From the NCBI GenBank assembly GCA_015179125.1, contig WHVA01000125.1, forward strand, positions 1 through 64,000: 64,000 nucleotides of DNA, written 5' to 3'. The notes under the pieces are model-generated. The model ran no database searches. It worked only from the letters and a program-made list of their open reading frames with translations, and was not told the origin of the DNA. Within the stretch, counting starts at the first letter, position 1; each line of letters begins with the position of its first letter. Source of the DNA: Gautieria morchelliformis. Lineage: Eukaryota; Basidiomycota; Agaricomycetes; Gomphales; Gomphaceae. Both the position numbers and the translations under genes were made by a program. Below, piece by piece: positions 11,571 to 20,804 of this stretch.

Positions 11571-12806
11571 ATGCCTCCCAAACGCAAGACCGCTAGAGGC
11601 GGAGGACGAGCAAAGCGCCCCAGGGAGTCGTCCGTCGTCGCTCAAGGCTCTGACGAGCAGGCTCACAAACGTCAGCGCGTTGATGACACCAGTACTGCAG
11701 CTGCGCCAGATGGGACAGCAGCTGGCTCTTCAAAAATACAGGACCACCCACTTCTCGCAGAAGGAGACGAAGATGCCGAAGGGGAAGCTGAAGACGATAG
11801 GATGGATCCCATGCAGGGAGAGGACGCAGAAGGTCAGAGGGAAGACATTGCAAATCCTGATCATGTGCAGGGGCAGGACGCTGTAACTGACGAGGGGAAT
11901 GATACTCACCAAGGCGTCGAAATGGACACTGCTGACCCCACACCGTCCACATCCACCCACGGACGTGGGCACGGAAGAGGTAGAGGCCGACGCGGCAGAG
12001 GTACCCCCCCTCCACGGAGAAGTCCGCGCAAGGGCCCAGCGGACCCTACGTCTACGCCCCCCAATCCCCGTGGACGAAAACTCACTCGAGGCAGAGGCAG
12101 AAGCAGAGGCACGGCGGCTTCCGGCCCTTCAAGCACCAATGTACATGCAATCGAGGATGGAACCGCGCAAGCCACAGGGGAAGATGAATCTCATAATGAG
12201 GAGACCGCAGGCAACGCCACGGCCACCGGCCACCACCCACCTCCCGAACCTGAGTCCCCAGAACCTCAATTCCAACAGCATCAGCAGCCGGCCGACGATG
12301 CGCAACAGCAGCTCCCTCCCCAAATACCTGCTGCAGACCCTGCTCTCCAGACTCCAAGCCACTTTGCGCCGCATCCCTACGTCTATTATCCAACCTATTC
12401 GTCACACGCACCACCCTTTTCATACCAATATGTCCCGCCTCCGCCACACCCAGCCGTGCCGGATGGCCAATCGTACCTCGCGCTCCGTCCAGATGGAGGG
12501 CCGCCAGTGTACGGTGCAAGCTTTGCGACAACTGTCGGGACTGGGAATGGGATAAATTCAGCCTCCCCATCTTTCAATGCATCATATCCGACACCCGTAG
12601 CACCTGAGCACTCTCTTGACGCGAATGCGCCGCAAGGAAACCCTTTTCCTCCGGCCATACCCATGGTTATACCCGCGTATGGTTCGACCGTGTACAGTGT
12701 TGGCGCTCTGTCCGATGATGATGATGATGACGTGAAGCCGGAGCAGGATCAGGTTGTCGCTAGCAGCCGCATGCCACCAACGAGAAGCACCAGGAATGTC
12801 ACGTGA
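11571..12806 (+). CDS. Low-complexity RG/P/Q-rich protein inside hAT, unknown function
   Basis: Open frame of about 410 codons from MPPKRKTARGGGRAKRPRES, just downstream of the transposase and on the same strand. Seen: a basic N-terminus resembling a nuclear localisation signal, an acidic block, two RGG-like clusters (GRGHGRGRGRRGRG and RGRGRSRG), then a P/Q/Y-rich tail. It ends at TGA 12806. No domain is recognised. The composition suggests a disordered nucleic-acid-associated protein. It could be a second transposon gene or a captured host gene. The next ORF (12803-13192) may be its continuation through an unseen intron. Confidence 0.5.
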   Translation: MPPKRKTARGGGRAKRPRESSVVAQGSDEQAHKRQRVDDTSTAAAPDGTAAGSSKIQDHPLLAEGDEDAEGEAEDDRMDPMQGEDAEGQREDIANPDHVQGQDAVTDEGNDTHQGVEMDTADPTPSTSTHGRGHGRGRGRRGRGTPPPRRSPRKGPADPTSTPPNPRGRKLTRGRGRSRGTAASGPSSTNVHAIEDGTAQATGEDESHNEETAGNATATGHHPPPEPESPEPQFQQHQQPADDAQQQLPPQIPAADPALQTPSHFAPHPYVYYPTYSSHAPPFSYQYVPPPPHPAVPDGQSYLALRPDGGPPVYGASFATTVGTGNGINSASPSFNASYPTPVAPEHSLDANAPQGNPFPPAIPMVIPAYGSTVYSVGALSDDDDDDVKPEQDQVVASSRMPPTRSTRNVT

Positions 12807-13192
12807 AGCTTCTCCAAGCAAGCGTAGATCAAAAAGAGTCTGAGGCAGCAGAGCGAAAGGAGACATTTGCTCGCCTGCAGCGTATATTTCCAGGCACGCC
12901 TTCGCTTCATGACCCGTTCTCAAACCACGCTGATATCCAGCCTACGTTGGTTGGGTGCAACAGCGGCATGCTTGGGCCCACAGCCCATCCAGGAGGTAGA
13001 GAGGGCAAAGCGGGGAAGAAGAGCGAAAAGAAGAAGAAAGGTGCCGTGCAACCTGCTCTTCCTTCTAATGCTCCCCCCGTTGCCATAACACCAGTTCCAT
13101 ATCCGATTCCCTCCGCCCCGCTTCCTGCTCCGTCCTCACCAGTCTCGCCATCCACAGTACTTGCCCCCACAGGTTTTCTGGACTCGCGCTGA
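12803..13192 (+). CDS. Possible C-terminal part of the low-complexity hAT gene
   Basis: Reading KLLQASVDQKESEAAERKET then a lysine cluster (KAGKKSEKKKKG) and a proline-rich tail ending FLDSR-stop. It overlaps the preceding stop by 4 nt in another frame. Similar style of composition supports it as a downstream exon, but no clear splice pair was found; a frameshift between the two ORFs is equally possible. Confidence 0.35.
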   Translation: MKLLQASVDQKESEAAERKETFARLQRIFPGTPSLHDPFSNHADIQPTLVGCNSGMLGPTAHPGGREGKAGKKSEKKKKGAVQPALPSNAPPVAITPVPYPIPSAPLPAPSSPVSPSTVLAPTGFLDSR

Positions 13193-13315
13193 GTTGCGTC
13201 GCGTGACAACCAGTGGCCTGAGGGGTGCGGTGTATCTTTGTTTTTGGAGCCTCTAACATTGAGGTCTAGTGAAATTTTCCCTGTTTCATTGCTTGGATGT
13301 CTAAGTTTCTTTCAG

Positions 13316-13665
13316 GTTTTATCATGGATGGGTCGAATGTCCTTGACCCGGGCTTCCTCGAGCGCATGAATACACTCCTCGCCAATGCAGAGGTGCCGGT
13401 TTTTTTTTTTGAAGGGGACGAACACTCCACTCTCATGACTGCTTGCAAAGAGGGTTCTCAGTGAGATGGTTTAATGCTGGATCTCACGAAGAACTGTATC
13501 GCTGGTTCACGCAACAGGTTGCCAAGAATCTACATGTCGTATTTACCATGAACCCACCAGAGAATGGACTGGCATCTCGAGCTGCCACTTCTCCAGCTTT
13601 GTTCAATCGAGCGTTCCAGACTGGTTTGGCGATTGGAACGATCAAGCTTTCTATCAGCTGGAACG
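13316..13665 (+). pseudogene. Captured exon of cytoplasmic dynein heavy chain inside the hAT element
   Basis: Preceded by TTTCTTTCAG, a splice acceptor, and followed by GTAAGT, a donor, so a whole exon with flanking intron was captured. Translation gives [19 protein letters not shown], then [48 protein letters not shown] and [10 protein letters not shown], diagnostic of the AAA4 region of dynein heavy chain (the Walker-B-like stretch and sensor region). It is broken by a 12-T run replacing coding sequence near 13400, an in-frame TGA near 13462 (CGA to TGA type) and a frameshift after ALFNR, beyond which [13 protein letters not shown] is readable in another frame. It cannot make a motor; it is a transduplicated host fragment. 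Confidence 0.87.
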
Positions 13666-13873
13666 GTAAGTTATATATTTGATTTAAGTAAGCGACATCA
13701 TTACATAACGTTTCCGCTCCAAACCTGTAGCAGCGACGATCACAACAACTTAGCGGCAACGGAGACAATGAAGATTTTGATTGATAGAGTTATGTTACTA
13801 ATCTAAAATAATGTATTAATAAACCCGTATCTCCCCCCTTAAGTATGTTCGGCTTCCGGCTAAAAGCCGGCTT

Positions 13874-14256
13874 TTACAGCGCTTTGCAGTACCTAAGGCA
13901 GGTGCTGATTTTGCATGTGTTTTAGCTGCAAGGCTTAAAACAACGATAACTCAGGGAATACTGCTCTGATTGGTTCGAAATTTTGTATATAACTTTATGT
14001 AGATAATAGGTAGGGCACAGAGTAATAACCTCACTAAAAATCAAGCAATTTGAAAATCCCAATTTTTGTGTGAATTTCAAAGTGGATGACTTTGCTGGAT
14101 ATTATTGTTCTGTGCCCTGCATATGATCTACATAAAGCTATATACAAAATTTTGAAGCAATCAGAGCAGTATTGCCTGAAATATCGCTGTTTTAAGTCTT
14201 GCAGCTAAAGCACGCACAAAATCAGTGCCTGCCTTACATACTGCAAAGCGCTGTAA
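13874..14256. mobile_element. Foldback / MITE-like inverted repeat nested in hAT
   Basis: Two arms of about 160-180 bp are imperfect reverse complements: the left begins TTACAGCGCTTTGCAGTA and the right ends TACTGCAAAGCGCTGTAA. They are separated by a short AT-rich loop near 14050-14080. No coding capacity. The clean ends inside the hAT right subterminal region suggest a separate non-autonomous element that inserted there; no convincing target duplication was found. Confidence 0.65.
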
Positions 14257-14363
14257 CCAAGCCAAGCTGAGGAACCGCAGCTTGGCTTATAGCCATAATT
14301 ATAATAGCCGGCTCTCGTAAGCGTGGCTCGGCGCTAAGCCAAAGCCGCGCCGCGGCAACACTA
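14257..14363 (+). repeat. hAT right subterminal region and inverted repeat
   Basis: Contains AGCCAAGC, AGCTTGGC and AGCCGGCT motifs matching the left subterminal set, ending in GCGGCAACACTA, the right terminal inverted repeat. Confidence 0.6.
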
Positions 14364-14518
14364 GTTGTCTTAGTACGTAGAATAGTGTGTTTAAAGGCTT
14401 GCCATGAAGTACACAAAGTAAGTCTTGTCAGTTCCCCGTGTATATTTCGCCACATAACCAGTACTACTTCCTCCACCGGTTACTTATGAAGGACATTGAT
14501 TCACACAACAATATTTCT

Positions 14519-14519
<1 letters not shown>

Positions 14520-14551
<32 letters not shown>
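14520..14551 (+). repeat. Poly(A) run of 32
   Basis: Uninterrupted A tract followed by GAAAACACGCGCGCGCGG. Could be a microsatellite or the tail of a retroposed copy; no target duplication is visible. Confidence 0.8.
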
Positions 14552-14553
<2 letters not shown>

Positions 14554-14603
14554 AAACACGCGCGCGCGGCCGGATGTTATTGCTAGGTTCTTAATGGTGT
14601 TCG

Positions 14604-14867
14604 ATGGACTTTTCTCACATCGGGAATACTCCCCGTGCCGATTCGCTATCACCTGAACGACCTGGAGCTCTTGACCACAATTCAGACTCCGCCCTCATCG
14701 TTCCCGTTAAAGGCTTGCAGGGAGATTCTGCAGTGGCGGCGCCTGAGACGTTGTCAGAACAATTAACTGCCCTTTTGGGTAGATGTTTGGCAGCTCGCGA
14801 AGAGCAACTGTGTCGCATGTTTCCAGACCAATCTCAGGATCTCGGGAGAGGGCAGCGAGGGATCTAA
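14604..14867 (+). CDS. Hypothetical short ORF downstream of hAT
   Basis: 87 codons, MDFSHIGNTPRADSLSPERP, with a possible helical segment ETLSEQLTALLGRCLAAREE. Not recognised. It lies in the 600-bp gap between the hAT element and the 3' end of the ERG26-like gene and may be part of a gene cut by the transposon, or chance. Otherwise 14372-14982 holds nothing identifiable. Confidence 0.25.
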   Translation: MDFSHIGNTPRADSLSPERPGALDHNSDSALIVPVKGLQGDSAVAAPETLSEQLTALLGRCLAAREEQLCRMFPDQSQDLGRGQRGI

Positions 14868-14982
14868 CTACGCGCATATATTATCTCGACTAGTCATGGA
14901 CGCACCATTTACTTAGATATACCGTACGTATTGGTTTACCCGTTTCCTGATGGCGCTTTCCTATAGGAATTTATAAAGTAAT

Positions 14983-16453
14983 TTACAAGGCTAATCCTGT
15001 GTCATCGCTTTGACTCCTTGGAATTGTGAGTAGATCTCCACCACTGTACAGCACGAGGTCAGCTGCTGACAGGATACGACATTTCATTGCACGACGCACC
15101 TCGACCGACCGCTGGATGCCCTCCGCAAGGCCCACATCCGGCTCGTACCCCAACACCCGACGCGCCTTCTCGATGTTATAGTAGCGCGACGCACACATAT
15201 ACGTCACCCGCTCCTGCGTGAACGTAGGGTCCACGCCCCGCGCCCAATACACCCACTCGGCGGCCCACGCGAAGAGATACCCCACGGGCTGCGGCAGCAC
15301 CCACTTCCCGTGCTCCAGATTACGCTTGGGCGCACCCAGCCCGAGCATCAGCGACCGGAGCGGGTCCCAGAAATACACCGGCTCGCCGTTCGTGATGTTG
15401 AACACCTGCCCGGCCACTTGGAGGGGGTCTTCCGTCTCCCTCGCCAGCGCGGGCGCGCCCAGCGGGTCGTATTTGGACCGCACGAATGCCCGTCGCTCGG
15501 TTCTGCGCGGTAAGGCGAACGCGGCCTCGAGTTCGGCGGCATTGGGGGGACGTATGACCGCAGGTCCGACGGGGCGCGCGAGCGAGGTGGGAATCCGACG
15601 TTCGGCCGTGGTACACGAGATGGGTGCTACAGGACCTTCGAGGAGCTTTTCCCTAGGCGCGACTTTCGAGGATAAAAGCTTGTCCGCCGCGAGCAGATGT
15701 GCCTTGACGACGTTCCCGACGTACGTCCAATCCACCAGGTTATTATTAGAGCCGACCTGGAACTTGGTCTGGCCGCGTTCGACGGTATTAGCGATGACCC
15801 GCACTGTCTGTCGGTCTCCCGGGCTGCCGGGCGATGAGATCGTCGTTAGAAGAAGTTAACTTTGAAGGAAAGAAAAATTTACCCGAATATACCGGATGGT
15901 CTTAGAGCGACGGTCCTCATGCCCTCCTTTCCATTTGCTTCGATTACCATACGCTCGGCAACGCCCTTTGTATGGTTGTATGCATCCATAGGCTTTTCGG
16001 GGGGCGGCAAACGTTCATCCGCATCAATGAGGTGCTGTCCGTCGAATACAAGGCCCGCACTACTGGTGTAAATGAAGTACGTGACACCGAGGGCTACAGA
16101 GGCAGCGAGAACGGTCTTGGTTCCCTCGACGTTGACCCTCTGGTACAGCTCCTGGGGTAAGCCAGTAACGGGCGACGCGGTGTGGAAGATGGTGGTTGCT
16201 TGTGTCTACGTTCAGAAATTTAAGAAAAATCAGATTTGGATTTAGAGAAGAGACGTGCCTTCTGGATTGCATTTTTGACAGCGACCTCGTCGGTAATGTC
16301 ACCTGTGAAAAATTGGATGTTCGTGTCGAAGTGCCGCTGTACTAAATCGAATACGGCCACTTGGAGCTCTCCCCGGGCGAGCAGAGCTTCAACGAGATGT
16401 CGTCCCAGAAATCCGCAGCCTCCAATGACCAGGTATGATTGCTGGGAGCTCAT
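14983..16453 (-). CDS. ERG26: Sterol-4-alpha-carboxylate 3-dehydrogenase (decarboxylating), ERG26-like
   Basis: Three exons on the minus strand: 16453-16259, 16205-15883, 15823-14983 (1,359 nt, 452 residues, in phase). Family knowledge: an NAD(P)-dependent short-chain dehydrogenase of the 3-beta-HSD type, acting on the endoplasmic reticulum to oxidise and decarboxylate C-4 carboxy sterols in ergosterol synthesis. Seen: the Rossmann glycine motif GGCGFLG at about residues 11-17, TSSA near 112-115 with the catalytic serine, and the YNHTK (YxxxK) motif at 141-145. NNLVDWTYVGNVVKAHLLA is the family's typical mid-protein stretch. Intron 1 (16258-16206) starts with GC instead of GT. The ATG chosen gives the Rossmann fold directly at the N-terminus. 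It lies head-to-tail behind the GNL1-like gene, 124 bp apart. Confidence 0.92.
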
Positions 16454-16501
16454 TGCAAGTTAAAGTCAAGAATGGTACGAGTGCATACTCCGAGTCCGGC
16501 T

Positions 16502-16507
16502 CACGTG
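16502..16507. promoter_or_regulatory. CACGTG E-box upstream of ERG26-like gene
   Basis: Within GTCACGTGAG (minus), about 50 bp before the ATG and inside the 124-bp gap to the next gene. E-boxes bind bHLH factors such as Cbf1 or SREBP-type regulators of sterol genes; which one applies here is inference. Confidence 0.35.
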
Positions 16508-16577
16508 ACGCAATCAGTGAGTGAGTAAATTTAGTTTTTCTTGCGCATAATAATATAATGTACTATGAGCGTTTTAA

Positions 16578-18671
16578 TCAGTCTGGGTCCTCCTCATTCT
16601 CCTCAATACTCAGGGCGCCGAATCGACCTATTCCCGTCCCAGTCAAATCTGTTGTCTCTCTCTCTACTTCCGCTTCAAGTTCCTCGCTTGTTGCGCTACT
16701 ATCCTCTGCCGTGTCCTCATCAGCAGAAGAAGAAGCATCACTAGGATAGTCGTCGTCGTCGTCATCCTCGTGCTCAACCAGATCACCCAGCCATATACCT
16801 AGCCCTTCTCGAGGAAGTGAGACATCTGGCGGCCAGAACGCCCACCGAATCTTGGCTTCGGCGAGGGCCCTCAACACTATACATGATGGCGCTCAGAGTT
16901 CCGCATCGAACCACACCAACAAGTACAGAGTACTCACAGGCGTTTCCCGCGCGATTCGTGTCTGGCCGACCGGCTTTCGCGGTGACCCACCCTTTGACCA
17001 TGGCGTATGCCGTCAACACGTCCATCGCCGTCCACGTGGTTTTCCCCGCGGGTTCAGGTTTTTGTGATGGCCGTTCTCCTCGCCAGGTTCGCTTGTCCAG
17101 AGGGGCAGCAGTGTGATTGAGCGGATGCGCTAGCTGCAGAATCTGTTCGAGCGGGAGCAGCCGCAAGGCATAATGGATGCATGCTGGAATCGATGGGATC
17201 TGCGAGATAGGGAGGATGCCGCAGAGAACCTGTACGACCGGTTATTACCAAAGGGTGGGACGAGGACACTATCGTGGGACATACTTGAAGCTCCATATGG
17301 ACAAAGTTAGGCATGACGAGGCCAGGGCAATCAACAAATCGAATGTGCGGTGTCCAGAATAAGGTCTGAAAATGTTTCGTCTTTCGACCAGGTCAGTCTG
17401 GCCATAAACCGGAGTATGTCAGAGGCGTACCTTCCCCGGTGTGCGGGATGCTTTCACCTTGTGCGTACCGAAAAGAGCGTTGAGAAGTGATGACTTGCCA
17501 ACGTTAGGTTGACCTATTGAGGGCATCAGATACAACAGTAACAAGACGCATAGAGGCAACACGTGCCTATTAGACCAACGGTCATAAACTCCTGGCTCTC
17601 GTCGTCCACATTATGGTCAACTTGAGCATGACCGCCACGCAACGCAGCATCCCAATCAATAACCTGCGGCACACACGGTTTCCAATTTTTCAATTTCTCC
17701 TCGTTATTTTTTATTTTCTCGGGGGGTGCGAGCAGCTCCGCATGGGCAGCTTGCAGGGCCGCAACGAGTTCACGCAAGTCCTCAGGTTTCATCTCGGGCT
17801 CGAACTTCTTGCGCTGACCCTGGCCCTTTCGTTCCTGATGCACGTCTTGCGCGCGATAGCTCTCAACCTTCACCACGCGCACTGAAGGGTGTCGATCGCG
17901 GAGCCAGGCCGTCCATGCAGCCGTGTACGATGGTGGGACCAGGTCCGATTTGGTTAGAATCAGGACGACAGGGCGTGGGGGTTTCAGAGACGCGAGATAC
18001 GTGTCCAAGGAGGGTGGAAAGTGAATGGCAGGACAGCGAGAGTCGAGGAGGAGAAGTATTATCTGTGATATTTCAGAAACGCGCCAGAGCTGGCGCCACA
18101 CTTCCAAGTTGCGTTCGTAATAGGTCGGCGATGCAGGCACGCTGGGACTGGCATCTATGTTTGCGACGCTGCTTGTCGATGTTTCGACGGCGTCTTTGGG
18201 GCCCGTGATTTCTGGCTCTGTCCTGCGCCAAGCTTCAATGTGCGCATCAACTTCACTCATCCACTTCTGGTACACGCCCTCTTCATTTCGTTCCACCTCT
18301 TTCTTCGCCATATCGAATCTCCACTTTGGTCGTTTCGGACATGTTAACTGGCCACCTTTATCATACGCGACCTCAGCTGCATCTAACACGGCAGATTCTC
18401 TCGGCAAAGGCCTGGGCAACCTTTCCGTAGCGGCAACGTATTTAGATTTTTCGAGAAACTCGGGCTCGACTTTGAGGAAGGCGGACTGGAGACGTTTCGA
18501 CGACGGGTCTGCTGTACTGACGGTAGGGACACCGCGTGGAGGGCGGGCTCTGTGTCCACGAGGGGGCTTTGGCTGCGGGGGAGGGGCGGGGATGTCTCCC
18601 CGCTTGATGGCGCGTTTGAGCTGGAGCTCAGCTTTGCGCTGTTTTGACGACGCAGGCTTCCGACGAGCCAT
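16578..18671 (-). CDS. GNL1-like circularly permuted GTPase (MMR1/HSR1 family)
   Basis: Five exons, minus strand: 18671-17567, 17513-17431, 17365-17285, 17229-16938, 16876-16578 (1,860 nt, 619 residues, in phase). The start at MARRKPASSKQRKAELQLK matches the basic N-terminus of GNL1 proteins better than the in-frame ATG 27 nt upstream. Circular permutation is visible: the G4 motif TKSD (residues 240-243) comes before the G1 P-loop GQPNVGKSS (about 368-376) and G3 DCPGL. The C-terminus is an acidic tail (HEDDDDDDYPSD...). This family acts in the nucleolus or nucleus in ribosome assembly; the exact role of this protein is inferred. Intron 1 (17566-17514) is a GC-AG intron that splits the P-loop region. 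Confidence 0.92.
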
Positions 18672-19047
18672 GCTCACACGTGTTATATAATGCATCACGT
18701 GATTCGCTCATAGCTCTTCAGCAGCCCAATTCGAGCCCGCCCAGTGTCAGCGTCAGAACCTCAGGTCCTAGGGATTGCGGCCCCTGCCCAGCTCCCTCAA
18801 CGCGATGGTTCCCTCAGCTCGTCTGCATTCAGGATGTGTCTGCCCATACTATGCCAAACCGAGTAGTGGGAGGTGCGAAAAAGGCCGAATTATTTCGGCC
18901 GCCCGACTTCTGTGACACGTCTGAGAGCGGGCTGGTCGTTAGTACTTAGTCGCAGAACCCTCTCATTCGATCCTCGGAGGTTCTCCAGCCTTTAAAATAG
19001 AGCGGGGCTTTGACGATGAGCGTCGACGTGGTGCTCTCCTGTTCGCC
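18672..19047. promoter_or_regulatory. Divergent promoter between GNL1-like (-) and RGS gene (+)
   Basis: Near the GNL1-like start are two CACGTG boxes (18677-18682 and 18696-18701) flanking TTATATAA (18683-18690). On the RGS side TTTAAAAT lies at 18991-18998, about 50 bp before that gene's ATG. The rest has no coding signal. Confidence 0.5.
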
Positions 19048-20364
19048 ATGTCGACCTCGTATCCTACCGTGCGTATCGATCCGGAGGGCGCTGCTGCAGC
19101 GCCGCCCGCCGACGCCAGCCCGCTCAAGGTCGTGGGCCACTCGTTGGCAGCCGTAGCTTCGCTTCCTCGTCGACTCCGCCATCCCCCGCCTAGACAGGCG
19201 GGGCTTAAGTATGCTGCCCCGTGTGACGCAGGATCGTGGACACTGACGGCGCTGTACCAGGCTTCGCGACGTCCTCGATGGGCGACACTGCTCGCCCCTC
19301 AGTCTTGTCGACTTCGAATATTACCTTGCCTATGTGCGTCACAGCTACCCTTGACTATACTTGCGACCGACTGCCAGCATCAGACAGAACACAGCGTCGA
19401 GAATCTGTATTTCACCATGTGGCTGCGAGCATACACGGACGAGCATGCGGAGCTGGACCACTCGGACCCGACCATGGCCGCACAACTCTCCCACTCGGTC
19501 ATCTCCGCCACACGCACCTACGTCCAGCCAGATGCGCCCTATGAGCTTAACCTCACCGACCAAAACCGCACCCATCTTCTTGCGCTGCCCGTCTCGCCGC
19601 CGCCCCCGCCGAGTGTTTATGATGCCGCGCAGAAGGAGGTGAAATGGCTGCTGGAGGACAGCCTTCGCCGCTGGGAACAAAACGCCAAGTCGAATGCCGG
19701 CTGGAGACGGCTCGCATTCTCCACGTATGTAGGGCTGGCCAACGCATGCATAACGGTGACGGCCATGGTTTTAGCGCGGGTCTATATGCACGGGTTGTCC
19801 GGGAGGATCCTCGCTGCATGCTTGACGCCCTGGCTATGGTTCGCGATTGTTGGCGTGGTCTGTGGCCTAAAAGGGGTGCGTTTCCCCTCGCTTTGCGATC
19901 GCAGGTTTCTCAGACTTGGACAGATGTGCGTGCTCTGTTACAGTGTGGGAGGTAGTGTCCGTCAAGTATCTTCCTTCGAACTTTCCCTGCCACGAATGTC
20001 CCTCAGCGCCCATTTGACCGCGACAAGCATGCCTACTAGATCCGTCACGACTCTCGAGCCCCCAGAGTCGCCCACATCGCCTCGCAGTGACAAGACCGGC
20101 ATCAGCATGTCTGATAAACTCGAGCCGCACGATCCATTCTCACCACATAGCGCACGAGGCTCAGAATTCATCATACCGCCTACCGCGAACTTGCACAACC
20201 GTCCTGCCGCCAAACCCAAGGTGAAGATAGTCGAGTTCTGGGCGCCAATGGTGGAGGTGGAGGATCCGGTGATCATTCGTGCGTATTGGGAGACGGTTGT
20301 GAAGGGCTTCCTATGGTCGCTCCTGTCCGCCATTCCTATAGGTGTGATTGCTGCTGCTGTGTGA
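19048..20364 (+). CDS. RGS-domain integral membrane protein (Rax1-like arrangement)
   Basis: Four exons: 19048-19208, 19261-19333, 19384-19875, 19924-20364 (1,167 nt, 388 residues, in phase). Splicing restores LRDVLDGRHC, SPLSLVDFEYYLAY and EHSVENLYFTMWL, a classic start of an RGS domain (residues about 54-180). These helices normally stimulate GTP hydrolysis on G-alpha subunits. Membrane segments follow at about 188-210 and 219-238, possibly a third near 245, and a last one at 370-388, the C-terminus. The loop between them is Ser/Pro-rich. The last intron (19876-19923, 48 nt, no stop) could be retained. An RGS domain followed by membrane spans resembles Rax1; whether it acts on G proteins or in polarity is not shown. 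Confidence 0.82.
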   Translation: MSTSYPTVRIDPEGAAAAPPADASPLKVVGHSLAAVASLPRRLRHPPPRQAGLKYAAPCDAGSWTLTALYQASRRPRWATLLAPQSCRLRILPCLCASQLPLTILATDCQHQTEHSVENLYFTMWLRAYTDEHAELDHSDPTMAAQLSHSVISATRTYVQPDAPYELNLTDQNRTHLLALPVSPPPPPSVYDAAQKEVKWLLEDSLRRWEQNAKSNAGWRRLAFSTYVGLANACITVTAMVLARVYMHGLSGRILAACLTPWLWFAIVGVVCGLKGVRFPSLCDRRFLRLGQMCVLCYSVGGSVRQVSSFELSLPRMSLSAHLTATSMPTRSVTTLEPPESPTSPRSDKTGISMSDKLEPHDPFSPHSARGSEFIIPPTANLHNRPAAKPKVKIVEFWAPMVEVEDPVIIRAYWETVVKGFLWSLLSAIPIGVIAAAV

Positions 20365-20804
20365 GGCTGAGCTTGTCGTAGCAGTGAATAAAATACAATA
20401 AGTTTACCAGTCACACGCCAAGCCACTTGAAGTTCCGTGGCAGGAGTGAAATGTCAGTACCCTACGCGCGTACGTATATAAGTATACGTGCCTGTGTGTT
20501 CTATTGCTAGAGTTCCTTGATAGAATATCTTTCGATATGATATTCTGTTCAGAAAAGGGGTACACAGTACAAGTGATTGTTTAATTTCCTAAACCATATC
20601 ATATCTGTGTCGAGTGGATTCCCCAACCTGGGGCTATATACATATATAATCAGTACGTTAAGCAATAAGTACAACAATACCATAACCCGGTATAAATTAT
20701 GTTACATCGGTGTCCATCGTGTCCGCTCCTACAGATCTCGTCGTTCAGTCGTAAACCACGTCCTTCGCCCCTGGCCTTCGAATTCGTCGGCACGAACATG
20801 CACA
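20365..20804. other. Convergent 3' intergenic region
   Basis: Lies between the RGS gene (+) and the methyltransferase gene (-). AATAAAATACAATAA at about 20387-20401 could serve plus-strand polyadenylation. No gene seen. Confidence 0.5.

Larger units (their letters stand above)
7520..14363 (+). mobile_element. hAT-superfamily DNA transposon (6,844 bp)
   Basis: Terminal inverted repeats are TAGTGTTACCGC at the left and, reverse-complemented, TAGTGTTGCCGC at the right. Flanks are an imperfect 8-bp target duplication, GTTGTACT (7512-7519) and GTTGTCTT (14364-14371), 6 of 8 matching; 8 bp is the hAT length. Subterminal regions on both sides carry repeats of AGCCGGCT and AGCCAAGC type. Cargo: an intact transposase gene, a low-complexity second gene, a dynein heavy-chain exon copy and a foldback element. 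Confidence 0.88.

Noticed and set aside
11899..12570. ORFs of 160-218 codons on both strands within the second hAT gene
   Set aside because: Shadows of the low-complexity RG/P/Q-rich frame.
14604..14867. A full gene between hAT and ERG26
   Set aside because: Only one short ORF, no domain, no splice-supported extension; kept as a low-confidence ORF only.
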